Source of the DNA: Oikopleura dioica
Lineage: Eukaryota > Chordata > Appendicularia > Copelata > Oikopleuridae
Direction: 5' to 3'
Assembly (NCBI GenBank): GCA_907165135.1
Contig: OU015570.1
Coordinates: 1,550,001-1,614,000, forward strand
DNA: 64,000 nucleotides
The translations under genes and the position numbers were made by a program. Positions 22,619 through 33,690 of the stretch are shown here, in pieces. The notes under the pieces are model-generated. The model was not told the DNA's origin, ran no database searches, and saw nothing but the letters and a program-made list of their open reading frames with translations. Each line of letters opens with the position of its first letter. Within the stretch, counting starts at the first letter, position 1.

Positions 22619-22711
22619 GTGCACGGAGCTATTCTGCGGTTAAGCCGTAAAGAGCGCGGGCTTACCGCGTAACTAGGGCCTCGCGGTCCCTAATTACTCA
22701 GAAGTTCGCCG

Positions 22712-22936
22712 TCACACGGGGGTTAGTTTTTCCATAAGAGCAGATGGCACGAATTGACGGGGCAGGCAGCTTACTTGGGCTCCGGTATCGAGTTGAAAGA
22801 GTATGTTTTGGCCGAACAGTTGGCCAAAGATATTGAGTTTGGGACCGATTCTTGGGTTGACGGTTGAAACGCCGGCGCGGGTCTTATATGACGCATTATA
22901 AGACCCATTCGTTAGTTTTTTGACTTCTTCTGGGGA
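22712..22936 (-). pseudogene. Second, unrelated retroviral-type protease fragment
   Basis: An open frame of about 75 codons on the minus strand ends at a TGA at 22712-22714. It contains GPKLNIFGQLFGQNILFQ followed by LDTGAQVSCLPRQF, a clear retropepsin active site. Its sequence differs from the protease at 19507-20187. It starts exactly where the duplicated protease segment (22938-23425) ends, and it runs straight into the LTR-like sequence. Confidence 0.65.
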
Positions 22937-22937
22937 C

Positions 22938-23425
22938 TCCTTCGGACCCGATAAGATTTAACTCTAACGGCGCTTTATGTGTTTCGGTTCTAACTACTCG
23001 AATAAATTTGGTTTCATTTGGCCCAATAATGCTAGTTTCCCTAGCGACTAGCGCAGACTTTTCCGTTCGTTTAACGACCTCTTCAACCTCCTCATTAAGG
23101 CACTTAATTTTCATTCGATTCAGAAGGAGAGGACTGTTTGTCGGTCCATTGAGGTTCAATTTAAAACGTTTCAAGACGTTGTATCCGAGAACAGCATTAA
23201 AATCGATTCGATTCTGCTTCGGAATGACCAACATCTCAACATCCGGAATAATTTTATTGTCAATTTTGATAGAACATGACAATTTCTCCGTTATACTACA
23301 CATGCTGCTCCCGAAGGCGTTGGTGAGTGCAACCGAAACCTTTGAAGTTTTAAAATTTGTTGGGACCATGTTCCTACGGATAAAGCTCGAACTGGCCCCA
23401 GTGTCCAATAACACGTTCTTGACCT
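22938..23425 (-). pseudogene. Duplicate of the env-element protease segment
   Basis: About 490 bases are nearly identical to 19633-20116, with roughly three single-base differences seen by eye. Outside these limits the two loci share nothing obvious. It ends abruptly on both sides, next to the second protease on the left and non-retroviral repeat DNA on the right. It is a recent partial copy. Confidence 0.9.
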
Positions 23426-23493
23426 CTTGTGGTGTTTTATATTGGATCTATCCTTTCAGTAGTGAGCTGGAGCTCAACTGGAGGTCAACCGGA

Positions 23494-23575
23494 AGTGAAC
23501 CGGAAGTGACCGGAAATGAACCGGAAGTGATTGGAAACACTTGAAAGTGAACCGGAAGTGACCGGAAGTGACCGG
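23494..23575. repeat. ACCGGAAGTG tandem array
   Basis: About seven copies of an 11-base unit close to ACCGGAAGTGA lie head to tail. The unit equals the ETS-factor consensus site. Whether this is regulatory or simple repeat expansion cannot be said from sequence. Confidence 0.75.
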
Positions 23576-23599
23576 AAAAGGTCAGAAATGGTCACCAGC

Positions 23600-24660
23600 G
23601 TTATTCAACACTACTAGTAGGGACTTTTCGGCCTTACACTACACGACTCGACAGTCAATTTTAGTGTCGAGTTGTCGAATTGAGTCGAGCTCTTGTAACT
23701 TAGGCCAAAATTTTTCGAGATGAATAACAGTGCTGTAAGGATTTTCCGCATCCCTAAAGAGCGCGTGAAAGGTGCGGAAACGCATCTTAGCAATCGCGAT
23801 CTTAACTCCACTTTGGCGACAAATTTCGACAAGTTTTTCCCAAAAAATGATTTCCATTTCGGCACTTTGCCGAAAAGAATTTATTAAATAACGATTTTCA
23901 TTTCGGCATTTAGCCGAAAAGCTTTCCAAAAAAATGATTTCGTTATGCGTCCCGCAAAATCCAACTCTCTTTTAGTTTAGAGCCGGACTTTCGTCCCTTT
24001 ATTTGCACAGATACCGAAATACAGTGAGAAGAGTCTTCTAGCTGCGTCGGCATAGGCTGGACCAAGACGAACCTGAAGATGGTTTAGTAGGGGCGTCTCA
24101 GGCGTTACGGAAGTCAGCCAGATAATGGCCTTTCCGGAGGGCAAGCTTTCGGCTTCCCTCGACTCGTTCCGTTTGCCCGACGGGCACCGGAGCGCATACT
24201 CAACCGTAACGTTTCCTTTTCAGCACTGTGGCGAAATGTTTTCTTGAAAATAGGCTTCAAAATGGAAATGCTTTTCGGCAAAATGCCGAAAAGGAAATCC
24301 ATGCTACCCTCCCCACGGTTTTGGTCGTTATGGGCCTCGTTTCCATAGAACTCATTTCCGGGGTCAAGATTTTAAAATTTTGAAATTTTTTTTTCGAAAA
24401 TTGTTGAAGGGGGTCTTTAACAGAAATTTCAGAAATTTGTACCCGTCTCCGCAAATTTCGCAGTATTCTTATAAAGGGTATCTGACTCGGACAAAACAGA
24501 GAACTAGCAAAGGCCCGGGAATTCGAGGCTGAAGGGGGTCGAGTACAATTGATAAGAGTCCATGATTTCATTTTTCAATTTTGGTACAGATCATGGTTTG
24601 GTATGATTTTGAAATTTGTACCAAACCAGGATTCATACGAAACGAGCTGCTAGATAAGAA
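23600..24660. repeat. Hairpin-rich stretch with TTTCGGCA..TGCCGAAA words
   Basis: No gene is seen. TTTCGGCA(C/T)TT(T/A)GCCGAAAAG occurs at 23857 and 23902, with related GCAAAATGCCGAAAAG at 24279, all short palindromes. Similar TTCGGCC..GGCCGAA words recur at 35430-35540. Confidence 0.5.
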
Positions 24661-24666
24661 AGCTGC

Positions 24667-25047
24667 TTAAGATATGCGGCATATCATATGCCTGAAACAT
24701 ATTTCAAGAAAACTGAAGATTGTTTTTCCTTTCTGCGTCTTTCTTGAATTTGCAGAAAACACAACAAAAGTAAGTATGAGCAGAAAAATTTTTTTTTTGG
24801 CAAGATTCGGCGATATCCGTGAATTTCCCTTGCTTACGTGATCTGTACTCACGACTGTTAATTCGTCGTGCGTGCCCATAGTATACCGAAGAGACAAATT
24901 ATCCGCTTTCATAATGAGATATTGATGTCCTGATTTTTTAACGATTTTTTTTTGATTATCAAGACAGAATTCAACCGTATCCTGTTTTGTTAAAGTATTT
25001 CTCAATAAGATTCTTTTTATGCAAAGATGAAAAAAATTCCATTTCAT
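24667..25047 (-). other. Exon-like open frame, unknown
   Basis: The middle of this minus-strand frame (LDNQKKIVKKSGHQYLIMKA, then DNLSLRYTMGTHDELTVVST) reads like real protein. It is followed by a GTAAGC donor-like word. The rest is low quality. I cannot name a family. Possibly one exon of a broken host or transposon gene. Confidence 0.3.
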
Positions 25048-25049
25048 TT

Positions 25050-25935
25050 TTAGAACGATTACTGTCTTTTAAACAGAATTCGAAATCAGAAAGGAGGTGG
25101 TGACTGAACTGCGAAGCGACTGCCAGCTTTTTAAAACTGGCGACTGCTACTGCAAACTGACCTACCTTTTTTAAATCTGAACTGCCACTGCCAAGTGACT
25201 GCCATAAGCTGCCGATTTCTTAACTATTTATAAACTTTTATAACGATTTCGCCAACTTTGGGGTCGAACTACTTTTTTTCGGGCTAAGCTATCGAGAGGG
25301 TAAGGGACGTTTCTTAAAGCTTATTTCTAAATTAGCAATCTCGAGTATAGAAATTATATTTGATAAGGAGATTACCTAGAAAAATCGCTCTAAAGACATT
25401 GATAGTCGCCAAAAACCCGGTTTTAGGCCATTTTCAAAATCGAACTTCTATTTTTTCCTCTTATATTATCCCCCTATTGTATTCTCGAAACTTTCCTTGA
25501 TCCCTTCTCTACAATCTCTTGTACACGCATCCGATTTTGTCAAGGATTTTAGAATTCTTCTTAACAAAAACTTTTTCGACTGATTTTTGCCATTTTTGTG
25601 AATTTTTATGCCCTCTAGCAGCTGTTAGTGGCTACAGATTTTATCATGACTAATTTTTTCTGATTCAGCTTCGCCTAAGCTTTCTTAAAAGCCCTTATTA
25701 ATATGATTTTGTCGACTTTTAAAAGTCAAAAATTTTGCGAATTGTTTTAAGTAAATTTTTCCATCAAAATAAGTCATTTTCAAATCTTTTTCACGGCTAG
25801 TCACGTGACGTACGCCCCTTGACATAATATATGGAAATGATCCTCAGACAATGATCATTTTAAAAATTTACCAAACAAAAGCTCCCGATGTAATTTTTCA
25901 AATCGGGAGGGGATCCCTAAAAGTCAAACTTAGAT
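25050..25935. other. No gene; CTGCC-rich simple repeat and old dispersed repeat
   Basis: 25080-25215 holds an imperfect CTGCCACTGC-type simple repeat. 25240-25925 is the counterpart of the diverged repeat at 4490-5340. The pogo element begins directly after it. Confidence 0.45.
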
Positions 25936-25936
25936 A

Positions 25937-28002
25937 CAGTTAATTATGGAATTTCTGGACATTTTTTGTCGCACTATTTTCTCAAAAATGTCCAGAAATT
26001 TGATACACGGCCCAAAAATTTTTGTCCCATGAAAATTGCTTAAAATTTTTCTTCTTTTTCCAGAAGTACGTTTCATTTCTAGACTTTTTCTGTACCTCTG
26101 CACTTTTCGAACGGGCTTCTATTGCGTTAAAAATAAAAATGCCGAAGCAAAAGAGAGTTTCCCGTAAACAAAAAATAGAGCTTATAAAACAAATGAAGAA
26201 GGGTGCTGGTTATCAGCTTATTGCCGGACAAGTGAAGGATATAACGGGTATTAAGCTGAGTCGTCAGTCATTCAGTCTTTGGAATAAAGAAGCAGATCGG
26301 TTTTTGACAGGAGAGAAGATGGGGAAGAAGTTTACAAGGAAGAAAGATCGATCAGAAGATGAAAAAAAGTTCTTAGAAGAGCTGAAAAAAATGATTGATG
26401 CGAAGACATCGACGATTTATTATACGACTTTTGAAGATATGTGTAATAATTTGAGAGATGATAAATTCAAAGATGTTGACGAATTCAAATTTCTGAGCCG
26501 ACCGAAAATACTTCGACTCATGAGAACGTTGAAAGGATCAGAATCAAAATCATCAACTGACCTTAAATTTGTGACTCCTGCCCAGATTGAAGCCGAAAAA
26601 GCTCGACTTCGAATGAAGTTAAAAGATATCAAGCCTGAAAACATCCTTAATTGTGATGAGACTCCATGTATGATGAAGTATTCGCCGAAGAAGAGACTTG
26701 TTTTCAGAGATGCACTGAATTATTCTTCTTCCGACTCTTCTCAATTAAAACAGCGGTTTACTTTTCTTCCTTATGTCAATTGTTATGGCGATATAGGAAT
26801 TAGTCCTGCAATCATAACGAAGTCAAAAGCGACGAGATGGAAGTCATCACCGAGAACACCAACCTCATCTCTTGTGGCGAACGAAAAATTTGATCGGAAT
26901 CTTCCAGAAACTCCTACTAATCGTAAATATTCCCTTGTGGAATCAAGATCATTTCCAAATTTTCAGGTATTATATGATAACGAAATATAATAATGATTAT
27001 TTCGGAGTAAACCAATTTTTGGAAGTCAATTTTTGGATAACCAATAAGATTGCTGTATTTTGCCTAGCGGCCAATCAAAAGCCTTTTCATAAAAATCTGT
27101 TCCAAAAATTGGTTCTACCCATTATTTCAGCATTATTTTCAAAAAAATGCTTGGATGAACAAACAAATATTTCAAGCTGAGATGAAACGATTGAGCGCTT
27201 TTTTGATGAAAAAATCGCCAAATGAGAAATTTTATCTTATTTGTGATAATTTAAGGTAAGTTTTACAAAGAAAAATACATATTTAATTGTTTTTCTAGTG
27301 CTCATAAAATCCAGGACAAGTTCAGCAATTTGGAGCTTGTCTTCTTGTTACCTAACACAACTCCACTCCTTCAACCGCTGGATAGTGTTCCTTTTGCTGC
27401 CCTAAAGATGAAGTATAGAAAATTTCAGCGAGAATACGAGCGTGATAATCCTGGTGGAAAAATATCGGAGGAGACGGCTGTTAACTCTTATGTTGAGTTA
27501 TGGAATGCGATTCGTCCTGGTTGCTTTATGAAAGCCTGGAAAAATTGTTCTCTTTTCTTCGGAGAAGAGAATAAAGAAGTCCAAGAAGAAGTGGTCGAAA
27601 AAGAAGTCCAAGAAGAAGTGGTCGAAAGAGAAGTCCAAGAAGAAATGGTCCAAGAAGGATTGATTGAAGAAGAAGCTGGAGAAGAAGACATAATAGAAGA
27701 GCAGCTCGAAAAAATGATTTTGGAGGAAGAACTTGATCGTCCTCTTCTCACTCCGCCTTCTCAAGAACAAAAAAAAAGTCCCGTGCCTTTAGTTCAACCT
27801 TCAATCTTATCTTTCTTTAAGAAAAAATAAGATTTTTGATCAGAATAAACTCAGTTTTAGAAAAAACAAAAAAAGAAAATTTTTAGTCCAGCAAAATGTC
27901 CAGAAATTTGATAAAAGAGGTTTTCAAAAGTGTTGCAAGATAACCCCTTAAAATTTGAAAAATGTCCAGAAATTTGATGTCCAGAAATTCCATAAAAAAC
28001 TG
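25937..28002 (+). mobile_element. Complete pogo/Tigger-type DNA transposon, 2,066 bp
   Basis: The left end CAGTTAATTATGGAATTTC and the right end (reverse complement CAGTTTTTTATGGAATTTC) are near-identical inverted repeats. Each is continued by a subterminal TCTGGACAT word repeated in each arm. TA lies on both sides (25935-25936 and 28003-28004), as expected for Tc1/mariner/pogo insertion. One transposase gene fills the element and appears intact after splicing, so the copy may be young and potentially autonomous. Confidence 0.92.
26139..27830 (+). CDS. Pogo/Tigger transposase, three exons, 494 aa
   Basis: Exons 26139-26966, 27131-27255 and 27299-27830 have GT-AG introns and sum to 1,485 nt, an exact reading frame of 494 codons plus stop. 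The N-terminus (RVSRKQKIELIKQMKKGAGY) is a helix-turn-helix DNA-binding start. The DDE_1 core shows Asp in NCDETPCMMKYSPKKR, Asp in FYLICDNLSAHK and LLPNTTPLLQPLDSVPF. A repeated acidic VQEEVVE segment follows. The protein ends QPSILSFFKKK, which fits the PCNA-interacting PIP-box pattern Q-x-x-I-x-x-F-F; Drosophila pogo transposase is known to bind PCNA. Start 26139 is preferred over upstream in-frame codons because it begins at the usual family start. Confidence 0.9.
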
Positions 28003-28252
28003 TAATACTGTCTTAACGACAACTTGATCATATAAAAGAAATGTTATAGCCTATAGCCTATATATATATAGCCTATATAGGCTATAGGAAGTTGGAAAAC
28101 AGATAGAACACAAAAACGCAGCTACCTTTAGAGATGCAAAATTATATGATATCACTTATATGATATAAGTTATATCTGACGGTAAAGAGTCATGGGCCAT
28201 AAATAATATATATATATATGTAAGGTTTGAGACTATGGGCGAAAAAGGATTA

Positions 28253-28323
28253 GATGAAGTCTGGGATCGAACCAGAGATTTCCGCCCCGCGGTTGGGATG
28301 TGTTACCACTACACTACTTCACC
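28253..28323 (-). tRNA. tRNA-like sequence inside the terminal repeat
   Basis: A 71-nt cloverleaf can be drawn. The acceptor GGTGAAG/CTTCATC pairs at all seven positions (one G-U). The D arm is GTGT-AGTGGTA-ACAC and the T arm TCTGG-TTCGATC-CCAGA, giving good A and B boxes. TTTTT lies 5 nt downstream as a Pol III stop. The anticodon stem is poor (C-C and A-G mismatches) and position 33 is C instead of U, so decoding function is doubtful. Confidence 0.45.
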
Positions 28324-28864
28324 GTGATCACAATCGGCCATTTGGGCGAGATATTCCGAGCGAGCGACTGACAAGATCGCTCCTCACATCCCCCAAAGAT
28401 TTCGACATACAGATTAGGTTCACGGTTATTTCGCAACTTATATCATAATCTCGGGCCCTTAAAGCCCAGGTGACTCTGGACGCTCGTATCTTATACTGCC
28501 TTAGACGACATTCAGCTCTATGAACCTTGAGTTGGAATAGGCCATTAAAGGCATTACGGAGACTTCGTTCTTTCGAACTATAACGAGTGACATGCCAGCA
28601 CTCGTAGTTCCCACCATTCTCATACCAGTTGGGAAGCACCACATTTCGTGGCTCTATTACAGAGGTGGAACAGGCCACTTAAGGCATTACAGTGGCTCCG
28701 TTCTATCGAACTCAAGCGAGTACCGCTCTTACTCGCAGTCACTCACCACCTTCAAACCATCTGGTGGCTCTGGCTGAGCGCTAGGCCTTATGTTAGGTTA
28801 ACGATGCGTTGACCTCTGTCATCTCCAATTTGTAAGGTTTGAGACTATGGGCGAAAAAGGATTA

Positions 28865-28932
28865 GATGAAGTCTGGGATCGAACCAGAGATTTCCGCCCC
28901 GCGGTTGGGATGTGTTACCACACTACTTCACC
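28865..28932 (-). pseudogene. Second tRNA-like copy with D-arm deletion
   Basis: Same sequence as 28253-28323 but with three bases missing from the D arm, which breaks the A box and the D stem. It lies in the right-hand terminal repeat. Confidence 0.5.
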
Positions 28933-28999
28933 GTGATCACAATCGGCCATTTGGGCGAGATATTCCGAGCGAGCGACTGACAAGATCGCTCCTCACATA

Positions 29000-31150
29000 T
29001 ATATATATATATATAATATATATAATAATATTAATAATAATATTTTATATAATATATATAAAATTTCTATATATAAGAATAATTTTAGAGGGTCTTTTCT
29101 AAACAAAAAGTCTCATCTTATGATAGCGCTCCTATCCTTCAAATATTACGGACGACAATCAATGGGATCGTGGTCAGTTTTTTTATGCGGTAGCCCTAAA
29201 TATATAGGGGGTCATCCTTTAAACTCAAAAACGAAGGAGCGAGGGAAGGGGGGGAATCAACCATTCGGGCCGTCGAGCTCAATTAAAATTCAAGGCGAGG
29301 AAAGGGAATTATAACTTAAAAATTTTGTACGGGCGCGGGGGCCAAATAAGAAATTTCTTGCGGTCGCGGGCGGGCGCGGGGGCCAGATCCGTAATTTTTT
29401 GCGGGCACGGGGGGCGCGGGCGTTTTTTCCAACACTGATTGAAACCACCGGTAGCGCAACTCAAAGCTCGTTCATGACTCGAACGAGGCAATCTCCTTTT
29501 GGGGCTAGAATAAATCTGCGTTGAGATTTTAAAAGAATAGAGTTTAATCTTCCGTCATAAAGATTTGAAAAATCGGGGGTATCCCATTGCGATGGGAGGC
29601 GCTCCGGTGCACGAGAAACGCGTCCTCGAAAGGGACGCCAAGAGCGCAGTCAGCCCGCACTCTCCCCGACAGCCAGACAGCCCGCATAACCGAGCCAGTT
29701 ATACCCATAAAATTCGATTTTTTGAAATTTGAATATGTTTAATGAGAAAGAGAGACTCCTTCACTTGGTGGTGCGAGAGAGCAGAAACTTTCTGCCAGAA
29801 AGACTACTAGATATTGCTTAAATATCTGCTGAAAGTTTTACAATTTGAAAATAATTTTCTTCTTTTTCCATCATCATGAACATCATGAACAAGCAAATGA
29901 AGCCAAGAATATGAAAATACAGAAATTTTGGGACTTTATACGGCCAACAAAAAGAAGATACAACTTGATATAACTGATAAAATCGCCAGGTACTCATCTT
30001 AGTGAATTTTGGTCAGCTCAAATTGACTTATTTCGAGTCTTAAGCTTTCAAGATGAAAGTAATCGAGCATAATCTTTCGCTTTCCATCGAGTTTTGCCTT
30101 GGTCTAATAGGGACATTTCACGAGAAAATGAAAATAAGTAGCCAAAAATACAAAGAAAGGTACACTTCAAAATAAAATGTGAAAATAACATTGAGAAAAT
30201 AAGGTACAAGAGAACAGATAACAATCGGAGAGCAAGAATCCCAAGAAATAGAAAAATTTTAGCGTTATCAAACTAAGTTGTAGAATCACCCAACTAAAGG
30301 CTTTTTTTCGAATAAGCTGTCATCCAAAAAATTAGGGTTTCACTGTATTTCTTTTTATCGAAAAAGCGGTTATTTTTCAGGACAAGATTTTCGACATAAG
30401 ATGATTCAATGGAACCTAACTTATTTGCTCATTACTTAAAAACACTTCTGAATTTTTTCTTAATGTATAGAATAATATGCTGCATTGTTTTTTTTCCTCG
30501 AGAAAAAGCCGACAAAAGAATAATGACAATCATACGGTCTTATGACTATAGCCTATAGTCTATAGGTCTGCTCGTTTCATAAAAAGAGCTCATAATCTCG
30601 CCAAAATCATTTGCACGTCTGACGCCCGCTCGCCTCACCACTGCTCTTCGGCGCCGCCTACATTTTTTGAAATGGCCTTCCGCGCCACTTTATGAGCTTA
30701 TTAAACTGTGTGAGAGTCTTTATTTCGTGGATTGCTTCTGGTGGTTGCATGTCAGCATTTCTAGGAAGCATTCTTCCGTCTCGGAGCCGCGCGCCTACAC
30801 TGATAAGCAAGCAGCTCAACCTTTTTCTGTTCACTTCACACTCAGTCTTACAAATACATAGGGACTTTCACGGGAAAGCGATAACCATTCGATTTTCGCA
30901 AAAATTTCCTCATAAATATGGATTTTTTAGCGGTTCGACCTGAATTAATCAACTTATGCAACTTACGCAACATACGCAAAATACGCAGCGTTCTGCGTAT
31001 TTCAGGTTAAAGCGAAGAAATTCCAAAATAAGAATGCGATGAATAGATCAAGACCAAACGTAAACTTGCGCAATTATCTACCGGCCGTTGTAATTTAATT
31101 TCATTTTTTTACGAGTTTAACAATCAATATTATTTTCGAAGGATATTTTT
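29000..31150. other. Gene-poor stretch
   Basis: AT repeats at 29000-29060, a GC-rich GGGCGCGGGGGCC array at 29326-29425, then mostly AT-rich sequence without a convincing gene on either strand. A 64-codon frame at 30667-30861 shows no family likeness. Confidence 0.5.
29326..29425. repeat. GGGCGCGGGGGCC array
   Basis: Three imperfect ~45-base units, each with (C/G)GGGCGCGGG(G)GCC and AAATTTCTTGCG-like spacers. Very GC-rich against AT-rich surroundings. Confidence 0.65.
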
Positions 31151-31586
31151 GGGGGGTACTGAATAGCGCCGCCTTGCGCCGCCTTGCGCCGCCCTGCGCC
31201 GCCCGGTTCGGTACAAACCGGGTCTCGTCTGACCAAATCCTGACCAAACTAAATGATCAGAACAAGAGCGAAAGTTGGGCCTCGCTAACATAATGAGTTC
31301 TCTACCAGAAAATGCGCGCGTAAGGGCCTTTGGCCCGTCACGTGCTTAATAAATTGATGATTTGATGCGAAAATCTGGAAATAATTAAGACTCCCAATAA
31401 TTACACCCTAAATTATTAGTTTTCTTTTTTCTGGTGGTCAGATTATTCAAATATGCGAGAATAAACGTTTTGATAAGAAAACAGAAAAAAATCATCATTG
31501 AAACGCCGAAAATCTACGATAAGAAAAATTTTAAGCAGGACTGGGCGGCGCAAGGCGGCGCAAGGCGGCGCTATTAAGTGACTCCC
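31151..31586. mobile_element. Non-autonomous DNA transposon with 8-bp TSD, hAT-like
   Basis: The ends GGGGGGTACTGAATAGCGCC (left) and, reversed, GGGAGTCACTTAATAGCGCC (right) form inverted repeats. These run on into three to four GCCTTGCGCC units on the left and the inverse on the right. ATATTTTT is present perfectly on both sides (31143-31150, 31587-31594), an 8-bp target-site duplication as for hAT elements. The interior has a CCGGTTCGG..ACCGG hairpin and no ORF. Confidence 0.85.
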
Positions 31587-31989
31587 ATATTTTTATAACA
31601 ATCAAGATGAAGGATTTTTAAAGAATCCAAAAGGGATGATCAGGGTCAGTAGTAAGGGTTAAAATAATGGGAGATAGTTAGAATGATATTTTTATTTATA
31701 TTAAGATGGCGGTTATTGTCAAAAGATGCATTCGAATGGAGACGGCCGTCGTAATAGAAACCCAAAAGATGCTTAATAAACATAATATAAACAAGTCTTT
31801 CCGGTCGCAAAAAAGTATTTGTACCGAAAAACTTCAATAAAGAAAAAGATTGTTTATTTAAAATAAAATAAATGTATAACAGAAAATATCAAAATAAAGA
31901 ACTCAAAACTGGTCGCTGTTTCAGACAGGAAATCGTCTTAAAAATCGTCGTCTCAATATCTCACGTCTACAGGCGAAGCATATGTGTTG

Positions 31990-32645
31990 TAAAAACACAT
32001 ATTAAAAGTTTCGCCGTCGCTTGTCTGACAGCTGACTTACGTGTGGATCGCTTGTGCGTTTTCAATTTGACGAATCTGTTCTTCACGTGCGTTTTTTTCT
32101 TCGACTGGAGCAGCTTCCATTTCCATCGTTTCTTCAGCGTAGGCGGTTTCGTCAGTTTCTCAGCTACCGCCTCGTCTTTAGCTACGATAGTTTCCTCAGC
32201 CTCAACGCCTTCCTCAACAGTCTCGTCGGCGACGGAATCAGCCGCTTCGACTTCGAGTTCAAATTCATCTGGATCTTCTTCTGCTTCTCGTCGAAGTAAC
32301 TATAAATTAATGAATCATAATTTCTGAAGGTATTTTACCATAGCCTCACGTTCAAGCAAGTTTTGCTCTCGTTGCTCGATTGCATCTTCTCTTAAAGCCA
32401 ATGCCACTGAAATATTAAATAAATTTCAAATTAATATACCATCATTTAACCTTCATTTCATTCAATCGTCTTCCTTTTTCCTGAAGTGTATACTTCATGA
32501 AGAGTAATTAATCCGCCCGTTGATTCTGAGCTTCATGCTTCTGATCGCTGCTTATTAATATGACAGATTGATCCTCAAATTAGTTTAAATAAGTATAATT
32601 TAATTCTGACTTACCTTCATGGCCCAAAAAAATAGTGCGATGAGA
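31990..32645 (-). pseudogene. Acidic coiled-coil protein gene, frame-broken
   Basis: On the minus strand several exon-like pieces follow. An ATG AAG before a GTAAGT donor sits near 32620. Next comes KHEAQNQRAD, an in-frame TAA, and KYTLQEKGRRLNEMK (about 32560-32455). Then ALREDAIEQREQNLLEREAM runs to a GT donor (about 32400-32340), followed by LRREAEEDPDEFELEVEAAD and a long Glu-rich stretch. Near 32150 the sensible frame changes to one with AYAEETMEMEAAPVEEKN and ends HT*. It would be a cytoplasmic or nuclear charged coiled coil. Splice limits are uncertain; the breaks could be decay or unusual introns. Family not recognised. Confidence 0.4.
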
Positions 32646-32699
32646 AAAATGATAAAAATTTGATTATTAATATCAACTCTAGAAAATTTCGAAACTTAA

Positions 32700-33150
32700 A
32701 AACATCCCGCGCCGGTCGACATTTGACCCGGTAGTGATCAATTTTTCATCGAGTAAATAAGAGAATGCATGCTAGCGGTCGACTTGAATGCGTAATGGAT
32801 GCACTTGAACCTGCGCTTTCTGACCATGTCAATTGAAAATTGATCGGAGAAAAATTCGACAAGCTAGAGTCATTGTAAGCCTTATTTCCTCGAAAAATGA
32901 TTGTAATTTTAGCCTTTTCGTGAAAATTGAAAACTTTTTTGGAAAGAATCAAGTTCTTGTGATTTCCAACGAAGTACAAGAGATTCTCCCGGTACAGGTT
33001 TCGTAATTACGATTTCCGTCCGTTTTTTAGCCAAATTTCTTGTGGTCGAGTGGTTATTTTTACATTTGATCTCGAGAACACGGACCTTGTAGAGTAAAAC
33101 TAAACCAAAAACAAAATCCGATTCGAAAATAGAAAGCTCTCACAATCTGC
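32700..33150. other. No recognisable gene
   Basis: AT-rich sequence with short frames only. Confidence 0.45.
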
Positions 33151-33157
33151 GCAAAAG

Positions 33158-33690
33158 ATGATCATTTTCTTCATCTTTCAACAAGCTCTAGCCAACCGAT
33201 TTTTAATGAACGACTCTGGAAAGGCAGCATTCCTTATAAAGTCCAAAATCGATAAAAACCTGCAGCTGTCTTTGGACATTCCCGCCTTCAACTGGACTCA
33301 TATCGATAATCGCTGCTTCAACAATCACTTAACTAAAGCTTATGCTCGCAATAGCACGCACCAGCTCTTCAATGAAATCGAAAATTGGATCAACGAAAAT
33401 TTTAAAGAACAAGAATCCCATCGTAATAAGATCGCCGATTTATCGATGACCGATTTCGTATCAACTTCTCATGGCCGTCACGCAAATCTCAAACTAAAGC
33501 CGCACTTAAAACTCTCAACAAGATATCAACAACAAACGCGAAAGAAACTGTTGACCTGGTCAACATTGTCAACATGGAAGTCGAAGCTGGCGATTTCGAT
33601 TGTCTAACAACCAGCTTCTGCATAAGTAGCAAAGTCCAAGCATATTTGGTCCTCAGAATGACTAGAAGACTAGAATTTCTTCATGACTCG
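33158..33690 (+). pseudogene. Unknown gene fragment with one frameshift
   Basis: From 33158 a hydrophobic start (MIIFFIFQQALA) resembles a signal peptide. It is followed by SKIDKNLQLSLDIPAFNWTH and NEIENWINENFKEQESHRNK. Near 33490 the protein-like frame changes to one containing TLNKISTTNAKETVDLVNIV and ends at a stop near 33690. Two potential N-glycosylation sites are present. I do not recognise it; a retroelement env or gag remnant is possible. Confidence 0.35.

Larger units (their letters stand above)
28219..28997 (-). mobile_element. TRIM-like miniature element with 170-bp terminal direct repeats
   Basis: Direct repeats 28219-28388 and 28831-28997 start TGTAAGG and end CCTCACA, so they have TG..CA ends on both strands. 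They differ by a 3-bp deletion in the right copy and little else. The 442-bp interior has no protein but contains two diverged ~75-bp units (GGCCA.TTAAGGCATTAC near 28540 and 28675). On the minus strand a purine run CTTTGGGGGA precedes the distal repeat, as a polypurine tract would, and AATTGGAGATGACAG follows the proximal one. TATAT flanks both sides, but lies in TA-repeat DNA. Alternatively this is a pair of SINE copies. Confidence 0.5.

Noticed and set aside
27488-27770. Minus-strand Ser/Phe-rich frames.
   Set aside because: They are antisense to the Glu-rich tail of the pogo transposase.
28005-28110. TATAGCCTATA palindromes.
   Set aside because: Simple AT-rich repeat, no boundaries or coding context.
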